Source: Paenibacillus ottowii (GTDB taxonomy: Bacteria; Bacillota; Bacilli; Paenibacillales; Paenibacillaceae). Taken from it: a stretch of DNA of 64,000 nucleotides. The stretch lies in the NCBI RefSeq assembly GCF_006874425.1, contig NZ_VIJZ01000004.1, forward strand, positions 372,001-436,000, written 5' to 3'. Positions within the stretch are counted from its first letter, which is position 1. Each line of letters starts with the position of its first letter. The notes below the pieces were generated by a model that saw nothing but the letters and a program-made list of their open reading frames with translations, did not search any database and was not told the origin of the DNA. Position numbers and translations under genes: made by a program. Shown one piece after another: positions 17,932-26,381 of this stretch.

Positions 17932-18558
17932 ATGGAAAATCTGGGGAATCTCGAAGACTTCAAGTTGGATGTATTGAAAGAAGTCGGCAACATTGGCTCG
18001 GGGAACGCTGCTACAGCGCTCTCCCGGCTTCTCAATAAACCGATCGACATGGGTGTGCCCAAAGTGCAAATGCTGCCTTTTGAGGAAATTGCGGACAAAG
18101 TCGGCGGAAATGAACAGCTTGTTGTTGCAATATTTTTTAGGGTCGAAGGGGAAGCACCTGGTAATCTATTCTTCATATTGCAACCTCAGGCGGCAAAAAG
18201 CTTACTATCCCGTTTGGCGAATATTCCTTCGGATGACGAAGATAGCTTTAACGAGATGGAGCATTCAGCCCTGTCGGAGATCGGTAATATTTTAGCAGGC
18301 TCTTATCTTTCTTCGTTGGCGGATTTCACACGTTTATCCATGTACCCGACAGTACCTGCGCTGGCACTGGATATGGCAGGAGCTATTCTCAGCTATGGAC
18401 TGCTGCAGTTTGGGCAAATGGGGGATGCTGCTTTATTGATTGACACATCGTTTCTGGAAGGGCAGAATCAGATTGAGGGTCAATTTTTCCTGATTCCTGA
18501 TCCAGAATCGTTCGGGAAAATCTTTAGGTCGTTAGGAGTCCCGATGAACGATGATTGA
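17932..18558 (+). CDS. cheC: CheY-P phosphatase CheC
   Basis: CheC dephosphorylates CheY-P and forms a feedback pair with CheD. The two catalytic helices are visible: LKEVGNIGSGNAATALSRL (residues about 18-36) and LSEIGNILAGSYLSSLADF (about 113-131), each with the E-x2-N phosphatase signature. Length 208 is normal. The start ATG 17932 follows the cheW stop closely with no strong SD of its own, consistent with coupling; its end overlaps cheD by eight bases. Confidence 0.95.
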   Translation: MENLGNLEDFKLDVLKEVGNIGSGNAATALSRLLNKPIDMGVPKVQMLPFEEIADKVGGNEQLVVAIFFRVEGEAPGNLFFILQPQAAKSLLSRLANIPSDDEDSFNEMEHSALSEIGNILAGSYLSSLADFTRLSMYPTVPALALDMAGAILSYGLLQFGQMGDAALLIDTSFLEGQNQIEGQFFLIPDPESFGKIFRSLGVPMNDD

Positions 18559-19048
18559 GGATAAAAGCATCATTAAAGTCGGCATGGCAGATTTAAATGT
18601 TACTAGCAACCCGAACTCGATTCGCACGACAGGACTTGGCTCCTGCGTCGGATTGACCCTCTATGATCCTCATTTGAAGCTGGCAGGCATGGCACATGTG
18701 ATGTTACCGTCCTCGGATATTGCCCGTGAAGGGCAGCTGAATATTGCCAAATATGCGGATACCGCATTGCCAGAGTTGTTGGAGCGAATGTTGAAACTGG
18801 GTGCTGAGCGGCGCAGACTGATTGCCAAAATGGCAGGAGGAGCGCAGATGTTTGCCTTTGCCGGTAGTGGAGACACCATGCGGATTGGCCCGCGCAATGT
18901 AGAATCCTGTAAGGAAATGCTTGTAGATCTGGGCATTCCTTTGATTGCGGAAGATACAGGTGGCAATTATGGACGAACGATTGAGTTGGACTCTGAAACT
19001 GGCGTTTTGAATATTCGAAGCGTACAAAAAGGTGTAAAGGAATTATAA
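18551..19048 (+). CDS. cheD: Chemoreceptor glutamine deamidase CheD
   Basis: CheD deamidates receptor glutamines and stimulates CheC. The papain-like catalytic signature is present: TTGLGSCVGLTLYDP (catalytic Cys), GMAHVMLP (His) and the later MAGGAQMF. Length 165 is typical. The gene overlaps cheC by eight bases, which fits the stoichiometric CheC-CheD complex. Confidence 0.95.
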   Translation: MIEDKSIIKVGMADLNVTSNPNSIRTTGLGSCVGLTLYDPHLKLAGMAHVMLPSSDIAREGQLNIAKYADTALPELLERMLKLGAERRRLIAKMAGGAQMFAFAGSGDTMRIGPRNVESCKEMLVDLGIPLIAEDTGGNYGRTIELDSETGVLNIRSVQKGVKEL

Positions 19049-19050
19049 AC

Positions 19051-19464
19051 ATGTTATTTGGTAGCTTACGCATTAATCTTTGGTCTGGAGTAGTCGGATT
19101 TATTCTGACTTTTGTGTTGTCCGTTGGCAGCAATCTGCTGACCACGAGCTTAATTCGTGGCTTAATCGCCTTCGTTTTTTGGTTCCTACTTGCATTTGTG
19201 CTGCGCTGGACACTGGGTGTAGTGGCGCGGCCAGATCTGGGGAATGCCCAAGACCGGGCAAGCTCTCAGGTAGACGGCGTAGGGGGAAATCTGGACCTGA
19301 CGACACCAGACGAAAATGAAAACCTGAATGAATTGCTAAAACCGAAACCAGAGCAGACGGACGAGGGGAATAATGGTTTCGCACCTTTAAAACCACCTAA
19401 GCTGGTTTCCAACAAGGACCCTGAAGAATTGGCCAAGGCCGTTCGTCACCTGACAGACAAATAA
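19051..19464 (+). CDS. Uncharacterised membrane protein between cheD and sigD
   Basis: A 137-residue protein not recognised by motif. Residues about 10-60 form two hydrophobic helices separated by a short SNLLTTSLIRG turn; the rest is an acidic, Asp/Glu/Asn-rich cytoplasmic-looking tail ending DPEELAKAVRHLTDK. It starts three bases after cheD (AAAGGAA as a weak SD inside the cheD end) and is followed by the sigD SD, so it is an integral operon member. Its position suggests a role in motility or chemotaxis, but nothing in the sequence shows a mechanism. Confidence 0.75.
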   Translation: MLFGSLRINLWSGVVGFILTFVLSVGSNLLTTSLIRGLIAFVFWFLLAFVLRWTLGVVARPDLGNAQDRASSQVDGVGGNLDLTTPDENENLNELLKPKPEQTDEGNNGFAPLKPPKLVSNKDPEELAKAVRHLTDK

Positions 19465-19478
19465 GGAGGGTGAAGCCG

Positions 19479-20267
19479 ATGAACGAGCGAAAAGCCGCTC
19501 ATTTGAACCATTCCGAGCTGTGGGAGCAATGGAAAGAACACGGTGACAAGGAAGCGAAAAAGCAGTTAATTGAGAAGTATCTCCATATTGTGGAATATGT
19601 GTCGGGTCGTCTTGCAGTAGGCCTACCTAAAAATGTATCCAAGGATGATCTGGCGAGCAACGGCGTTATGGGTTTGATTGATGCTTTAGAGAAATTTGAT
19701 TATGAGCGTGGTTTGCAGTTTGAGACTTATGCTTCTTGGCGTGTTCGTGGAGCAATTTTGGATGGTCTTCGTCAAGGAGATTGGGTTCCTCGTTCAGTCA
19801 GGGAAAAAGCGAAAAAAATCGAAGACGCCTACCAGCATTTAGAACAGAGATATTTACGCACAGTAAGCGATGAAGAGATGAGTCATTATTTGGACGTCTC
19901 CGAAAAAGAATTTCAAAGTATGATCCAGGAGGTCGCCGTGATGTCGATTGTCTCACTGGAAGACCCGATCCGTGAAGAAGAGTCGGAAACAAGACTTTCC
20001 CTGTTGGTGGACGAAAAGGCGAAAAATCCGGATCATAAGGTTAATGAATTCACACTTCGTGACGCCTTGGCACAAGGCATCGATAAATTAACTGAAAAAG
20101 AGCGTATCGTTGTTTCTTTATTGTATTACGAGGATTTGTCACTCAGCGAAATTGCTGAGGTCATGTCACTTTCTCCTTCGCGAATTTCTCAGTTGCATTC
20201 CAAAGCAATATTACGTCTGAGAGCGACACTGGACAAACAACGGGATTTGCTAATGCGTAAAGATTAA
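19479..20267 (+). CDS. sigD: Flagellar/motility sigma factor SigD (FliA/WhiG family)
   Basis: The sigma-28-type factor for late flagellar, chemotaxis and autolysin genes. Region 2 is clear (DLASNGVMGLIDALEKFDYE, TYASWRVRGAILDGLRQGDW), as are region 3 and a region 4 helix-turn-helix (LSLSEIAEVMSLSPSRISQL). The frame allows a GTG at 19470, but AAGGAGGG at 19463-19470 is correctly spaced for ATG 19479, giving 262 residues. It lies near the operon 3' end, where distance from the promoter affects its dosage in B. subtilis. Confidence 0.96.
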   Translation: MNERKAAHLNHSELWEQWKEHGDKEAKKQLIEKYLHIVEYVSGRLAVGLPKNVSKDDLASNGVMGLIDALEKFDYERGLQFETYASWRVRGAILDGLRQGDWVPRSVREKAKKIEDAYQHLEQRYLRTVSDEEMSHYLDVSEKEFQSMIQEVAVMSIVSLEDPIREEESETRLSLLVDEKAKNPDHKVNEFTLRDALAQGIDKLTEKERIVVSLLYYEDLSLSEIAEVMSLSPSRISQLHSKAILRLRATLDKQRDLLMRKD

Positions 20268-20311
20268 CGTACGGGAGGTTACAGTAACAGTTAGACGGAA
20301 GGAGCACCCAT

Positions 20312-21721
20312 GTGGAGAAGCAGTATGCTTTGGATCAGTTTTTAAAAGTGGTTGTCTCACCTGACAAACAATCCGCCTACTTGGAGTTTGCCAAACGTGA
20401 AGAAGGCTTTGCCTGTTCTGTAGAAGAAATAGAACGTTTTCTAAGCAACCAAAAAATAACCTACGGTCTAATTACCGATGCAATTCGCACATTTGCGGCA
20501 AATCCGGAAGGTCATTTCTTCGGAAAATTACTGATTGCTCAGGGAAAGCCGCCGATCCACGGTACAAACGGAAAAATTAATCTGGCCGATATTGTCACCG
20601 GTGAAGATGCACATAAGCCACTTGAAACGGTAGATGGACGGGTGGATTATAAGGAATTAACTCGTTTAAGAAATGTGAAACGTGGACAACTGATTGCCGA
20701 ACGGGTGGACCCTCTGCCAGGTGTACCGGGAATTGCTGTAACCGGAGAGGAAATCCCTTTTCTTCCAGGCAAAGAGGCGCGTTTTAAAGTTGGAAAAAAT
20801 GTAGTGATCCATCCAGAAGGCGTTGCGATGTACGCAGCTATTGATGGCTTAGTGACTACAACTGAAAAAGGCAAGCTTAATGTGTTCCCGGTGTATGAAG
20901 TGAACGGAGACGTTGATTACAGCGTCGGTAACATTGATTTTGTTGGAACCGTCGTCATTCGTGGGAATGTTTTGACAGGTTTTCGTGTTCGAGCGGCTGG
21001 CGATATTCGTGTCATTGGCGGTGTAGAAGGCGCTGAAATAGAGGCGGATGGTTCAGTGGAAATTAGCGGTGGTATTATTGGATACCATAAAGGATTCGTA
21101 AAAGCTGCACAAAATGTGAAATGCTCGTTTATACAAGATGGTAACGTGATTGCGGGAGGCGATGTACTTGTATCCCAAAGCATCATGCACTCCCAGATCA
21201 AAGCGAGTAATAATGTAATCTGCGAAGGGACAAAAGGACTTATCGTAGGTGGCAGTGTACAAGCTGGTAAAAAAGTAGTGGCACGTACCATCGGTAATAC
21301 GATGTCTACAGCTACTAATATCGAAGTGGGCGTGCTTCCCGAACTGCGTGATGAACTGACAGAACTCCGCGCACGGTTGAAGCAGCAGACAGACAGCCAG
21401 GATAAAACGAATAAGGCTCTTACAATATTGGATCAGCTCGCGGCTGCCGGACAACTCGCACCTGACAGAATGGCTATGCGAATCAAGCTGACATCTACGA
21501 AAAAATCGAATGAACAGGAACTTTTGGAAACAAAGTCCAGAATGCTTGAAATTGAACGAACATTAGAAGATACGAGCCGCGCCCGGGTAGAAGTAAAAAA
21601 TGTGATTTACGGTGGCTCTAAAATAGTTATCGGCAGATATACAAAATTTATTAAAGATTCTTTGGAAAGAATGGCGTTTTATTATCATGAGGGAGATATC
21701 AGCATGTCCTCCTACATGTAA
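20312..21721 (+). CDS. FapA family protein (DUF342, flagellar assembly protein A)
   Basis: A 469-residue protein of the FapA/DUF342 family: an N-terminal alpha/beta domain, a right-handed beta-helix-like middle with repeated short hydrophobic/Gly strands (about residues 180-340, such as GDIRVIGGVEGAEIEADGSV), then a coiled coil (about 345-425) and a short C-terminal sheet. The family often accompanies flagellar or chemotaxis genes; its biochemical role is unclear. The chosen start GTG 20312 overlaps an out-of-frame ATG at 20310 that opens an 11-codon ORF ending at 20345; both share one SD (AAGGAG). Confidence 0.88.
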   Translation: MEKQYALDQFLKVVVSPDKQSAYLEFAKREEGFACSVEEIERFLSNQKITYGLITDAIRTFAANPEGHFFGKLLIAQGKPPIHGTNGKINLADIVTGEDAHKPLETVDGRVDYKELTRLRNVKRGQLIAERVDPLPGVPGIAVTGEEIPFLPGKEARFKVGKNVVIHPEGVAMYAAIDGLVTTTEKGKLNVFPVYEVNGDVDYSVGNIDFVGTVVIRGNVLTGFRVRAAGDIRVIGGVEGAEIEADGSVEISGGIIGYHKGFVKAAQNVKCSFIQDGNVIAGGDVLVSQSIMHSQIKASNNVICEGTKGLIVGGSVQAGKKVVARTIGNTMSTATNIEVGVLPELRDELTELRARLKQQTDSQDKTNKALTILDQLAAAGQLAPDRMAMRIKLTSTKKSNEQELLETKSRMLEIERTLEDTSRARVEVKNVIYGGSKIVIGRYTKFIKDSLERMAFYYHEGDISMSSYM

Positions 21722-21801
21722 TCAATATACTGATAATAATTCAATTTATTATATTTCTCGGTAGTCTGATACGGATGCCCAATCGGAAAGGGTGTGGTCC
21801 A

Positions 21802-22122
21802 ATGAGCTTGAAGGCTGTTGAATTGCAAATTGCTGTACCTCGTACCAGTGAAGTGGGGAAATACCATAGCGAGTCCCAGCAGCGGCCGATGAATGACCAG
21901 GCATTACTTGGACAAAAGGCTGCGCTGGAGACGGAGAACATGCGTCAGCGAAGCAGTGCCATAGATCAATCTGCGGAAACATTCGTTGGTGAGAGGCAAA
22001 CAGGTGAGCAGAGCAGAGATTCTTCCCAGCAGAGCCGCTCCCGCTCAGGTGAAGCCGAGCTGCCTAAGGAGCATCCGGCAGAGCATCCGTATAAGGGACA
22101 TCATATTGATTTTTCGCTCTGA
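21802..22122 (+). CDS. Uncharacterised flagellar-operon small protein
   Basis: A 106-residue hydrophilic protein of unknown function. The N-terminus has a defined pattern (KAVELQIAVPRTSEVGKY), followed by a Gln/Glu/Arg-rich, probably helical or disordered body and a short C-terminal HPYKGHHIDFSL. No membrane segment or signal peptide. ATG 21775 is in frame, but GGAAAGGGTG at 21785-21794 suits ATG 21802. It lies between fapA and the swrB-like gene in the same direction, so it is likely co-transcribed with motility genes. Confidence 0.72.
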   Translation: MSLKAVELQIAVPRTSEVGKYHSESQQRPMNDQALLGQKAALETENMRQRSSAIDQSAETFVGERQTGEQSRDSSQQSRSRSGEAELPKEHPAEHPYKGHHIDFSL

Positions 22123-22163
22123 TCCGATGGGCGGAGAAGCGTAATTAAAGGAGACGATGGGCA

Positions 22164-22691
22164 GTGGATCAACCATGGATTTATATTGTTCTGCTGGGAG
22201 CCGCAGCTGTTGTCTACGCCTGGCTTCTGCCAAAGCGCCAGCCAAGCCGGGGAACAGAAGAGGCCGTCGTTCAAAAGGTTGAGGCTACATTGGAGCAATA
22301 CATGGCCGATATTGAAAACGATAATGACGAGCTGATTGAGCTTGTATCTGGTATGAAGCAGGAGCATGCGGTTAAGCAGGCAGCGTTACAGGAGCAAGTA
22401 GCTGAGCTTCGGAGCCGTATTGTGGAGCTGGAGCGTCAGGCAATGCTTGGCGCCGTATCTGTGCCAGTTTTAGATTCAGAAGAAGCTCCTTTTGTGACTA
22501 TGGAGGAGCAGACGGCATTGCAGGAGCCTCAAACTGAGCAGGAACCAGAGTCCATCCGGGATCGTTATCAAGAGTTGTTCGCAATGCATGAGCAAGGCAA
22601 GTCGGTGGATTATATAGCCAAGCAATCAGGCATCCAGCGGGGCGAAGTGCAGCTCATATTACAACTCGCAGAACGGGAGGATGTGACGTGA
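22164..22691 (+). CDS. SwrB-like membrane/coiled-coil protein
   Basis: A 175-residue protein with an N-terminal transmembrane segment (residues about 4-22), a long coiled coil (about 35-95), an acidic linker, and a C-terminal helix-turn-helix-like motif (VDYIAKQSGIQRGEVQLILQLA). This layout matches B. subtilis SwrB, which promotes early flagellar assembly and lies between sigD and rpsB. Overall identity to SwrB cannot be judged here, so the symbol is withheld. GTG 22164 has SD AAAGGAGA; the stop overlaps the next gene by four bases. Confidence 0.72.
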   Translation: MDQPWIYIVLLGAAAVVYAWLLPKRQPSRGTEEAVVQKVEATLEQYMADIENDNDELIELVSGMKQEHAVKQAALQEQVAELRSRIVELERQAMLGAVSVPVLDSEEAPFVTMEEQTALQEPQTEQEPESIRDRYQELFAMHEQGKSVDYIAKQSGIQRGEVQLILQLAEREDVT

Positions 22692-23335
22692 TCAAAAATC
22701 GCTCATTTATGTTAGGCATGGGTACGGGTCTTATCATGGGGGCATTGTTGTTGCAGCTGGCGATAATTGGGCAAGGACAGTCGCCCCAGTCTTCAGTAGA
22801 CCCGAAAGACATGACGCGAGAACAACTAGAAAAGGCAGCAGCAGAGTTAAATCTTCAGATCAGTGACAGTTCTGATCCAAAAATGACAGAAGAGGAATGG
22901 CGGAATAAGCTGATCAAAGAAGGCAACAAAACTCCTGTTACACCTCAAAAGGCTAAACCAGCTCAAACACCATCAACACCAAAGGTACCTGCAAACAGTA
23001 CATCTTCGGCTGCTTCTAAGCCTTCGACCAGCATGTCGGTACCACAAAGTCCAAACAAACCGCAAACTCAAAGGGCTGACACTACAACCACTCCCAATAT
23101 TCCCAAGCAGCCAGTCACCCCACAAGTGCAATATAGCATTGCATCGGGTAGCAATTTGAGGAGTGTAGCGTCGGGATTGGAACGGGCAGGAGTTGTATCG
23201 GATGCCAATGCGTTTGAGGCGGCCGCTAAGGCTCAAAAAATTAATACTAAAATTCGTACAGGCACCTATCAGTTTGCTAAAGGTGAGGACTTCAGTTCTA
23301 TTATTACTAAAATAACGAAGAAGCCGTCCAACTGA
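22688..23335 (+). CDS. Membrane-anchored protein with MltG-like LysM-type domain
   Basis: A 215-residue protein that starts at GTG 22688, overlapping the previous stop. Residues about 8-28 form one membrane anchor; a Pro/Thr/Ser/Lys-rich spacer (about 80-150) looks like an extracytoplasmic stalk; the last ~60 residues (SIASGSNLRSVASGLERAGV, then TGTYQFAKGEDFSSIITKI) resemble the small recognition subdomain that precedes the catalytic YceG domain in MltG. No catalytic domain follows, so it is probably a binding or scaffold protein. It ends the flagellar run at a terminator. Confidence 0.7.
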   Translation: MIKNRSFMLGMGTGLIMGALLLQLAIIGQGQSPQSSVDPKDMTREQLEKAAAELNLQISDSSDPKMTEEEWRNKLIKEGNKTPVTPQKAKPAQTPSTPKVPANSTSSAASKPSTSMSVPQSPNKPQTQRADTTTTPNIPKQPVTPQVQYSIASGSNLRSVASGLERAGVVSDANAFEAAAKAQKINTKIRTGTYQFAKGEDFSSIITKITKKPSN

Positions 23336-23364
23336 CCTAATCGGGCAGAGGACGGCTTTTATTT
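23321..23364 (+). terminator. Intrinsic terminator at the end of the fla/che run
   Basis: AAGCCGTCC (23321-23329) pairs with GGACGGCTT (23350-23358), followed by TTATTTT. The left arm lies inside the last codons of the preceding gene. It marks the end of the flagellar operon. Confidence 0.8.
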
Positions 23365-23490
23365 TGCGTACAGGGCGAATATGTATCTTGTTAAAACTTC
23401 CTCAATCCGAATCAGTGTCTTAGTACTACCAAAGGATAATAAAAAATAAATTGAATGCAAAGATCCGCTATGATAAAATCAATAGCGGTA

Positions 23491-23517
23491 TTGACATATT
23501 AAATCAATAAATATATC
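23491..23517 (+). promoter_or_regulatory. Possible promoter upstream of helD
   Basis: TTGACA at 23491-23496 is a perfect -35 element; an AT-rich stretch follows with a candidate -10 TATATC at 23512-23517 (15-base spacing, short). A TATAAT at 23533-23538 has no good -35 at the standard distance. The surrounding 23400-23550 is markedly AT-rich and non-coding. Confidence 0.4.
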
Positions 23518-23616
23518 CGACATAATTCCTAATATAATTGTACATCTGGAGATATGATTTGTCAATGCTCTTTTTTACCCCCTAAAAAAACGGAAAAAGG
23601 AGTGTGTTCAAAAAGC

Positions 23617-26030
23617 GTGGAAGCGAAAGATTGGCGACAAGAACAGGAGCGGTTGGAACGAGTCAGGCACAAGCTGCAGGAGAGAATCGCCGAACTGGAG
23701 CCGAAGGTTGCCGGACTGTGGGAGCAAGCTACGGACATCCGTAAGCGATTCTGGGAAGAAGTTACGGTTAACACAAGCACATACGAAGATTTCGAAGAAA
23801 CCTTCTACACGATAAACCAGCAGTCTGCGGTATTGGCCGAACGGGAGCGTGGTCATAAGCTGTTGACACAGCAATGGAAAAGTATGAATCGTCTACTCCC
23901 GTCTCCTTATTTTGGGCGTCTCGACTTTCAAGAGGATGGTCTGGGTTTCAGCGAGCAGATCTATATCGGTGTATCTTCCTTCATCGACGAAGATGGATTG
24001 AGCTTTCTGATCTATGACTGGCGTACGCCAATCGCGAGCCTGTACTACGATTGCACCCCAGGCCTGGCGTCTTATGTTGCGCCGGTCGGACGAATCGAAG
24101 GGACGATGGAGCTCAAACGACAGTTCCAAATTCAAAACGGGCAAATCCGCAACATGTTTGACGCCAGCGAAACGATCGGAGACAAAGTCCTGCAGCAAGT
24201 GCTTGGCAAAGGTGCGGACTCGCAAATGAAGAGTATCGTGGCCACGATCCAGAAGGAACAAAACGCCATTATCCGCAATGACAAAAGCCGGATGCTTATC
24301 GTGCAGGGGGCGGCTGGCAGCGGTAAGACTTCCGTAGCATTGCAGCGGGTGGCGTATTTGCTATACAAACACCGCCAGACGATCAAGGCCGATCAGGTCG
24401 TTCTTTTCTCACCGAATCCGATGTTTTCCAGCTATATCTCCACCGTGCTTCCGGAGCTCGGTGAAGAGAACATGCAGCAGACGACTTTTCAAGAATATCT
24501 CGACTATTGGTTAGGTTCCTCTTTACAGTCAGAGGACCCCTTTGATCAGTTTGAATATGTATTAACCGTACAAGGAACACCGGGATATGAGGCCCGCCTT
24601 CAGGGGATCAAGTATAAAGCTTCCGCTGCTTTCCTGAAAGCTCTGCAGAACTATGGAATATGGTTGGGACAGGAAGGGATGCAATTCAACGATATTCGGT
24701 TTCGGAACCGTGATTTAATTACCGCTGAGCGAATGAGAAGTTTTACGATTATGACCGTTCGTTGCCATTGTACAATCGCGTTGTCCTCTTGCAAGAATGG
24801 CTGTTGAATGAACTGACCTCGCTGGAACACATGGAACGTGATGCGCTTTGGGTAGAGGAAGAGTTGAATTATCTCGACGCCGAGCAGTACGCCGAAGTCT
24901 TCAGAATGCTGCATAAAGAGAGGGAAGTATTTGACGTTGCGGAACAATACGCTGCAATTCGTGAGAAAATGAACAGCAAGCGTCGGGAAGATGAAGGCGA
25001 CTTTGACTTCGCCCAGAGGGAGGAAGAATTGCTCCGTCGTAGGATCGTGAAAGAAAGCTTTAAACCACTAAGGAAAATCGTGAAAAAACTTTTGTTTGTA
25101 GATATCAAAGGCATATATAGCCAATTGTTTGTTGACGAAGCCACATATTTGGAGAGAACAGATGGGGTCGGCATCCCTTCACTATGGCCTGAAATATGCA
25201 GGCAAACCAAGGAAATGCTGCACCGGAACGAGTTATTCTATGAGGATGCGACTCCGTATTTGTACGTAAAAGAACTGATCGAAGGTGTGCGTACGAACAC
25301 GGAAATACGGTATGTTTTCGTTGATGAGGGACAGGATTATTCGCCGTTTCAATATGAATATCTAAAAAAGCTGTTCCCTCGTGCCCGGATGACGGTGCTC
25401 GGCGATTTTGGGCAAGCAATCTTTATGCAGGCCACCAGTCTGGATGCATCCGATTCGCCGCTTGTTCGCCTTTTCGGCGAAGCTGAAACAACCCTTTTCC
25501 GCTTGGTACGAAGTTATCGTTCAACGAAGGAAATCGTTGAATTTACGAGATTGATGCTCCCAGGCGGAGAAGAAATTGCACCGTTTGAAAGGGGAGGCCT
25601 AAAACCACTTCTCACGAGACTGGGCGGTAGGGAGAAACGTAATGTGCAGATCCTGGCAGACATTGCAGCACTCAAAGCCGAGGGCTTCGATTCCATTGCT
25701 GTCATTACGAAGACCGCAGTCGAAAGTCGTGAGGCCTATGAATCGTTACGGATTCATGGAGGTGAAGCTCTGCAGCTCATAACGAAGGAGACGTTAGAAT
25801 TTGAAAAAGGAGTAATGGTTATTCCGGTGTATCTTGCCAAAGGTGTCGAGTTCGATGCAGTTTTGGTCTACGATGCATCGTCCGAAGCTTACAGCCGGGT
25901 CAACGAACGCAAGCTTCTTTATACAGCATGTACGCGAGCCATGCACCGACTTCATCTTTACACGACGGGGAATTGGACGCCGTTCGTGCAGGCGTTGCCT
26001 GCGCATTTGTACAAGGAAGCGACATATTGA
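23617..26030 (+). pseudogene. helD: HelD-type RNA polymerase recycling helicase, frameshifted
   Basis: A UvrD/Rep-related superfamily 1 ATPase of the HelD class, which in Bacillus binds RNA polymerase and releases it from nucleic acid. The N-terminal coiled arm (about residues 1-70), Walker A (GAAGSGKTSVALQR), Walker B (VFVDEGQDYSPFQYEYL), a motif III-like GDFGQAIFMQ and later helicase motifs (LAKGVEFDAVLVYDA) are all present, but in two frames. The switch is at 24741-24744 (TTTT): one extra T restores a continuous protein of about 804 residues. GTG 23617 aligns with the N-terminus of known HelD proteins and has AAAGGAG upstream. This may be a true lesion, a sequencing error in a homopolymer, or a -1 slippage site. 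Confidence 0.85.
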
Positions 26031-26046
26031 ACGAGTCGGAGGTGAT

Positions 26047-26259
26047 GTGGAGCGCGATAAGCTACAGCTTATGACTCAGCAAGTCTTTGATGCCATCCGG
26101 TCTTCCCTCATTAAGACCGATTGTGAGCAACAATTTCGTGTGACTCCCAAATTCCGCATGTCCAGAGTCAGGCAGATGAAAGTGTATGGGGCCTTTTTAT
26201 ACGGTTTCAACTATTGTCGAAAAGCTGGTTGCAACGCTGCAAGTGTTATGGTATATTAA
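26047..26259 (+). CDS. Small hypothetical ORF between helD and rpsB
   Basis: A 70-codon frame from GTG 26047, 16 bases after the helD stop, with GGAGG at 26038-26042 (only four bases before the start). The product is basic and slightly hydrophobic at the end (MKVYGAFLYGFNYCRKAG); no family is recognised. Its 3' end overlaps the rpsB promoter elements, so it may be a chance frame or a remnant. An overlapping ATG at 26045 in another frame stops after nine codons. Confidence 0.35.
   Translation: MERDKLQLMTQQVFDAIRSSLIKTDCEQQFRVTPKFRMSRVRQMKVYGAFLYGFNYCRKAGCNAASVMVY
26229..26257 (+). promoter_or_regulatory. Sigma-A-type promoter for rpsB
   Basis: TTGCAA (26229-26234), 17-base spacer, TATATT (26252-26257) with an extended TGG just before the -10. 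The leader to rpsB is about 120 bases and contains a small GAC-G-GTG/CACGTC hairpin around 26263-26283. Placement after the helD region gives rpsB a promoter independent of the flagellar operon. Confidence 0.68.
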
Positions 26260-26381
26260 TTGACGGTGTTAAAAACGCACGTCGGTTAATTTTATAAAGG
26301 GTGCTTTCAATTAGAGAGTCTTTATAAAAAATGATATCGGCGGAGGACACACAAAAAACCAAACTTAGGAGGTGCGTGAAG

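Noticed and set aside
24762..26030. Downstream half of helD as a separate gene starting at 24762
   Set aside because: The frame continues the helicase sequence directly across the shift, and there is no SD before 24762; it is the second half of one broken gene.
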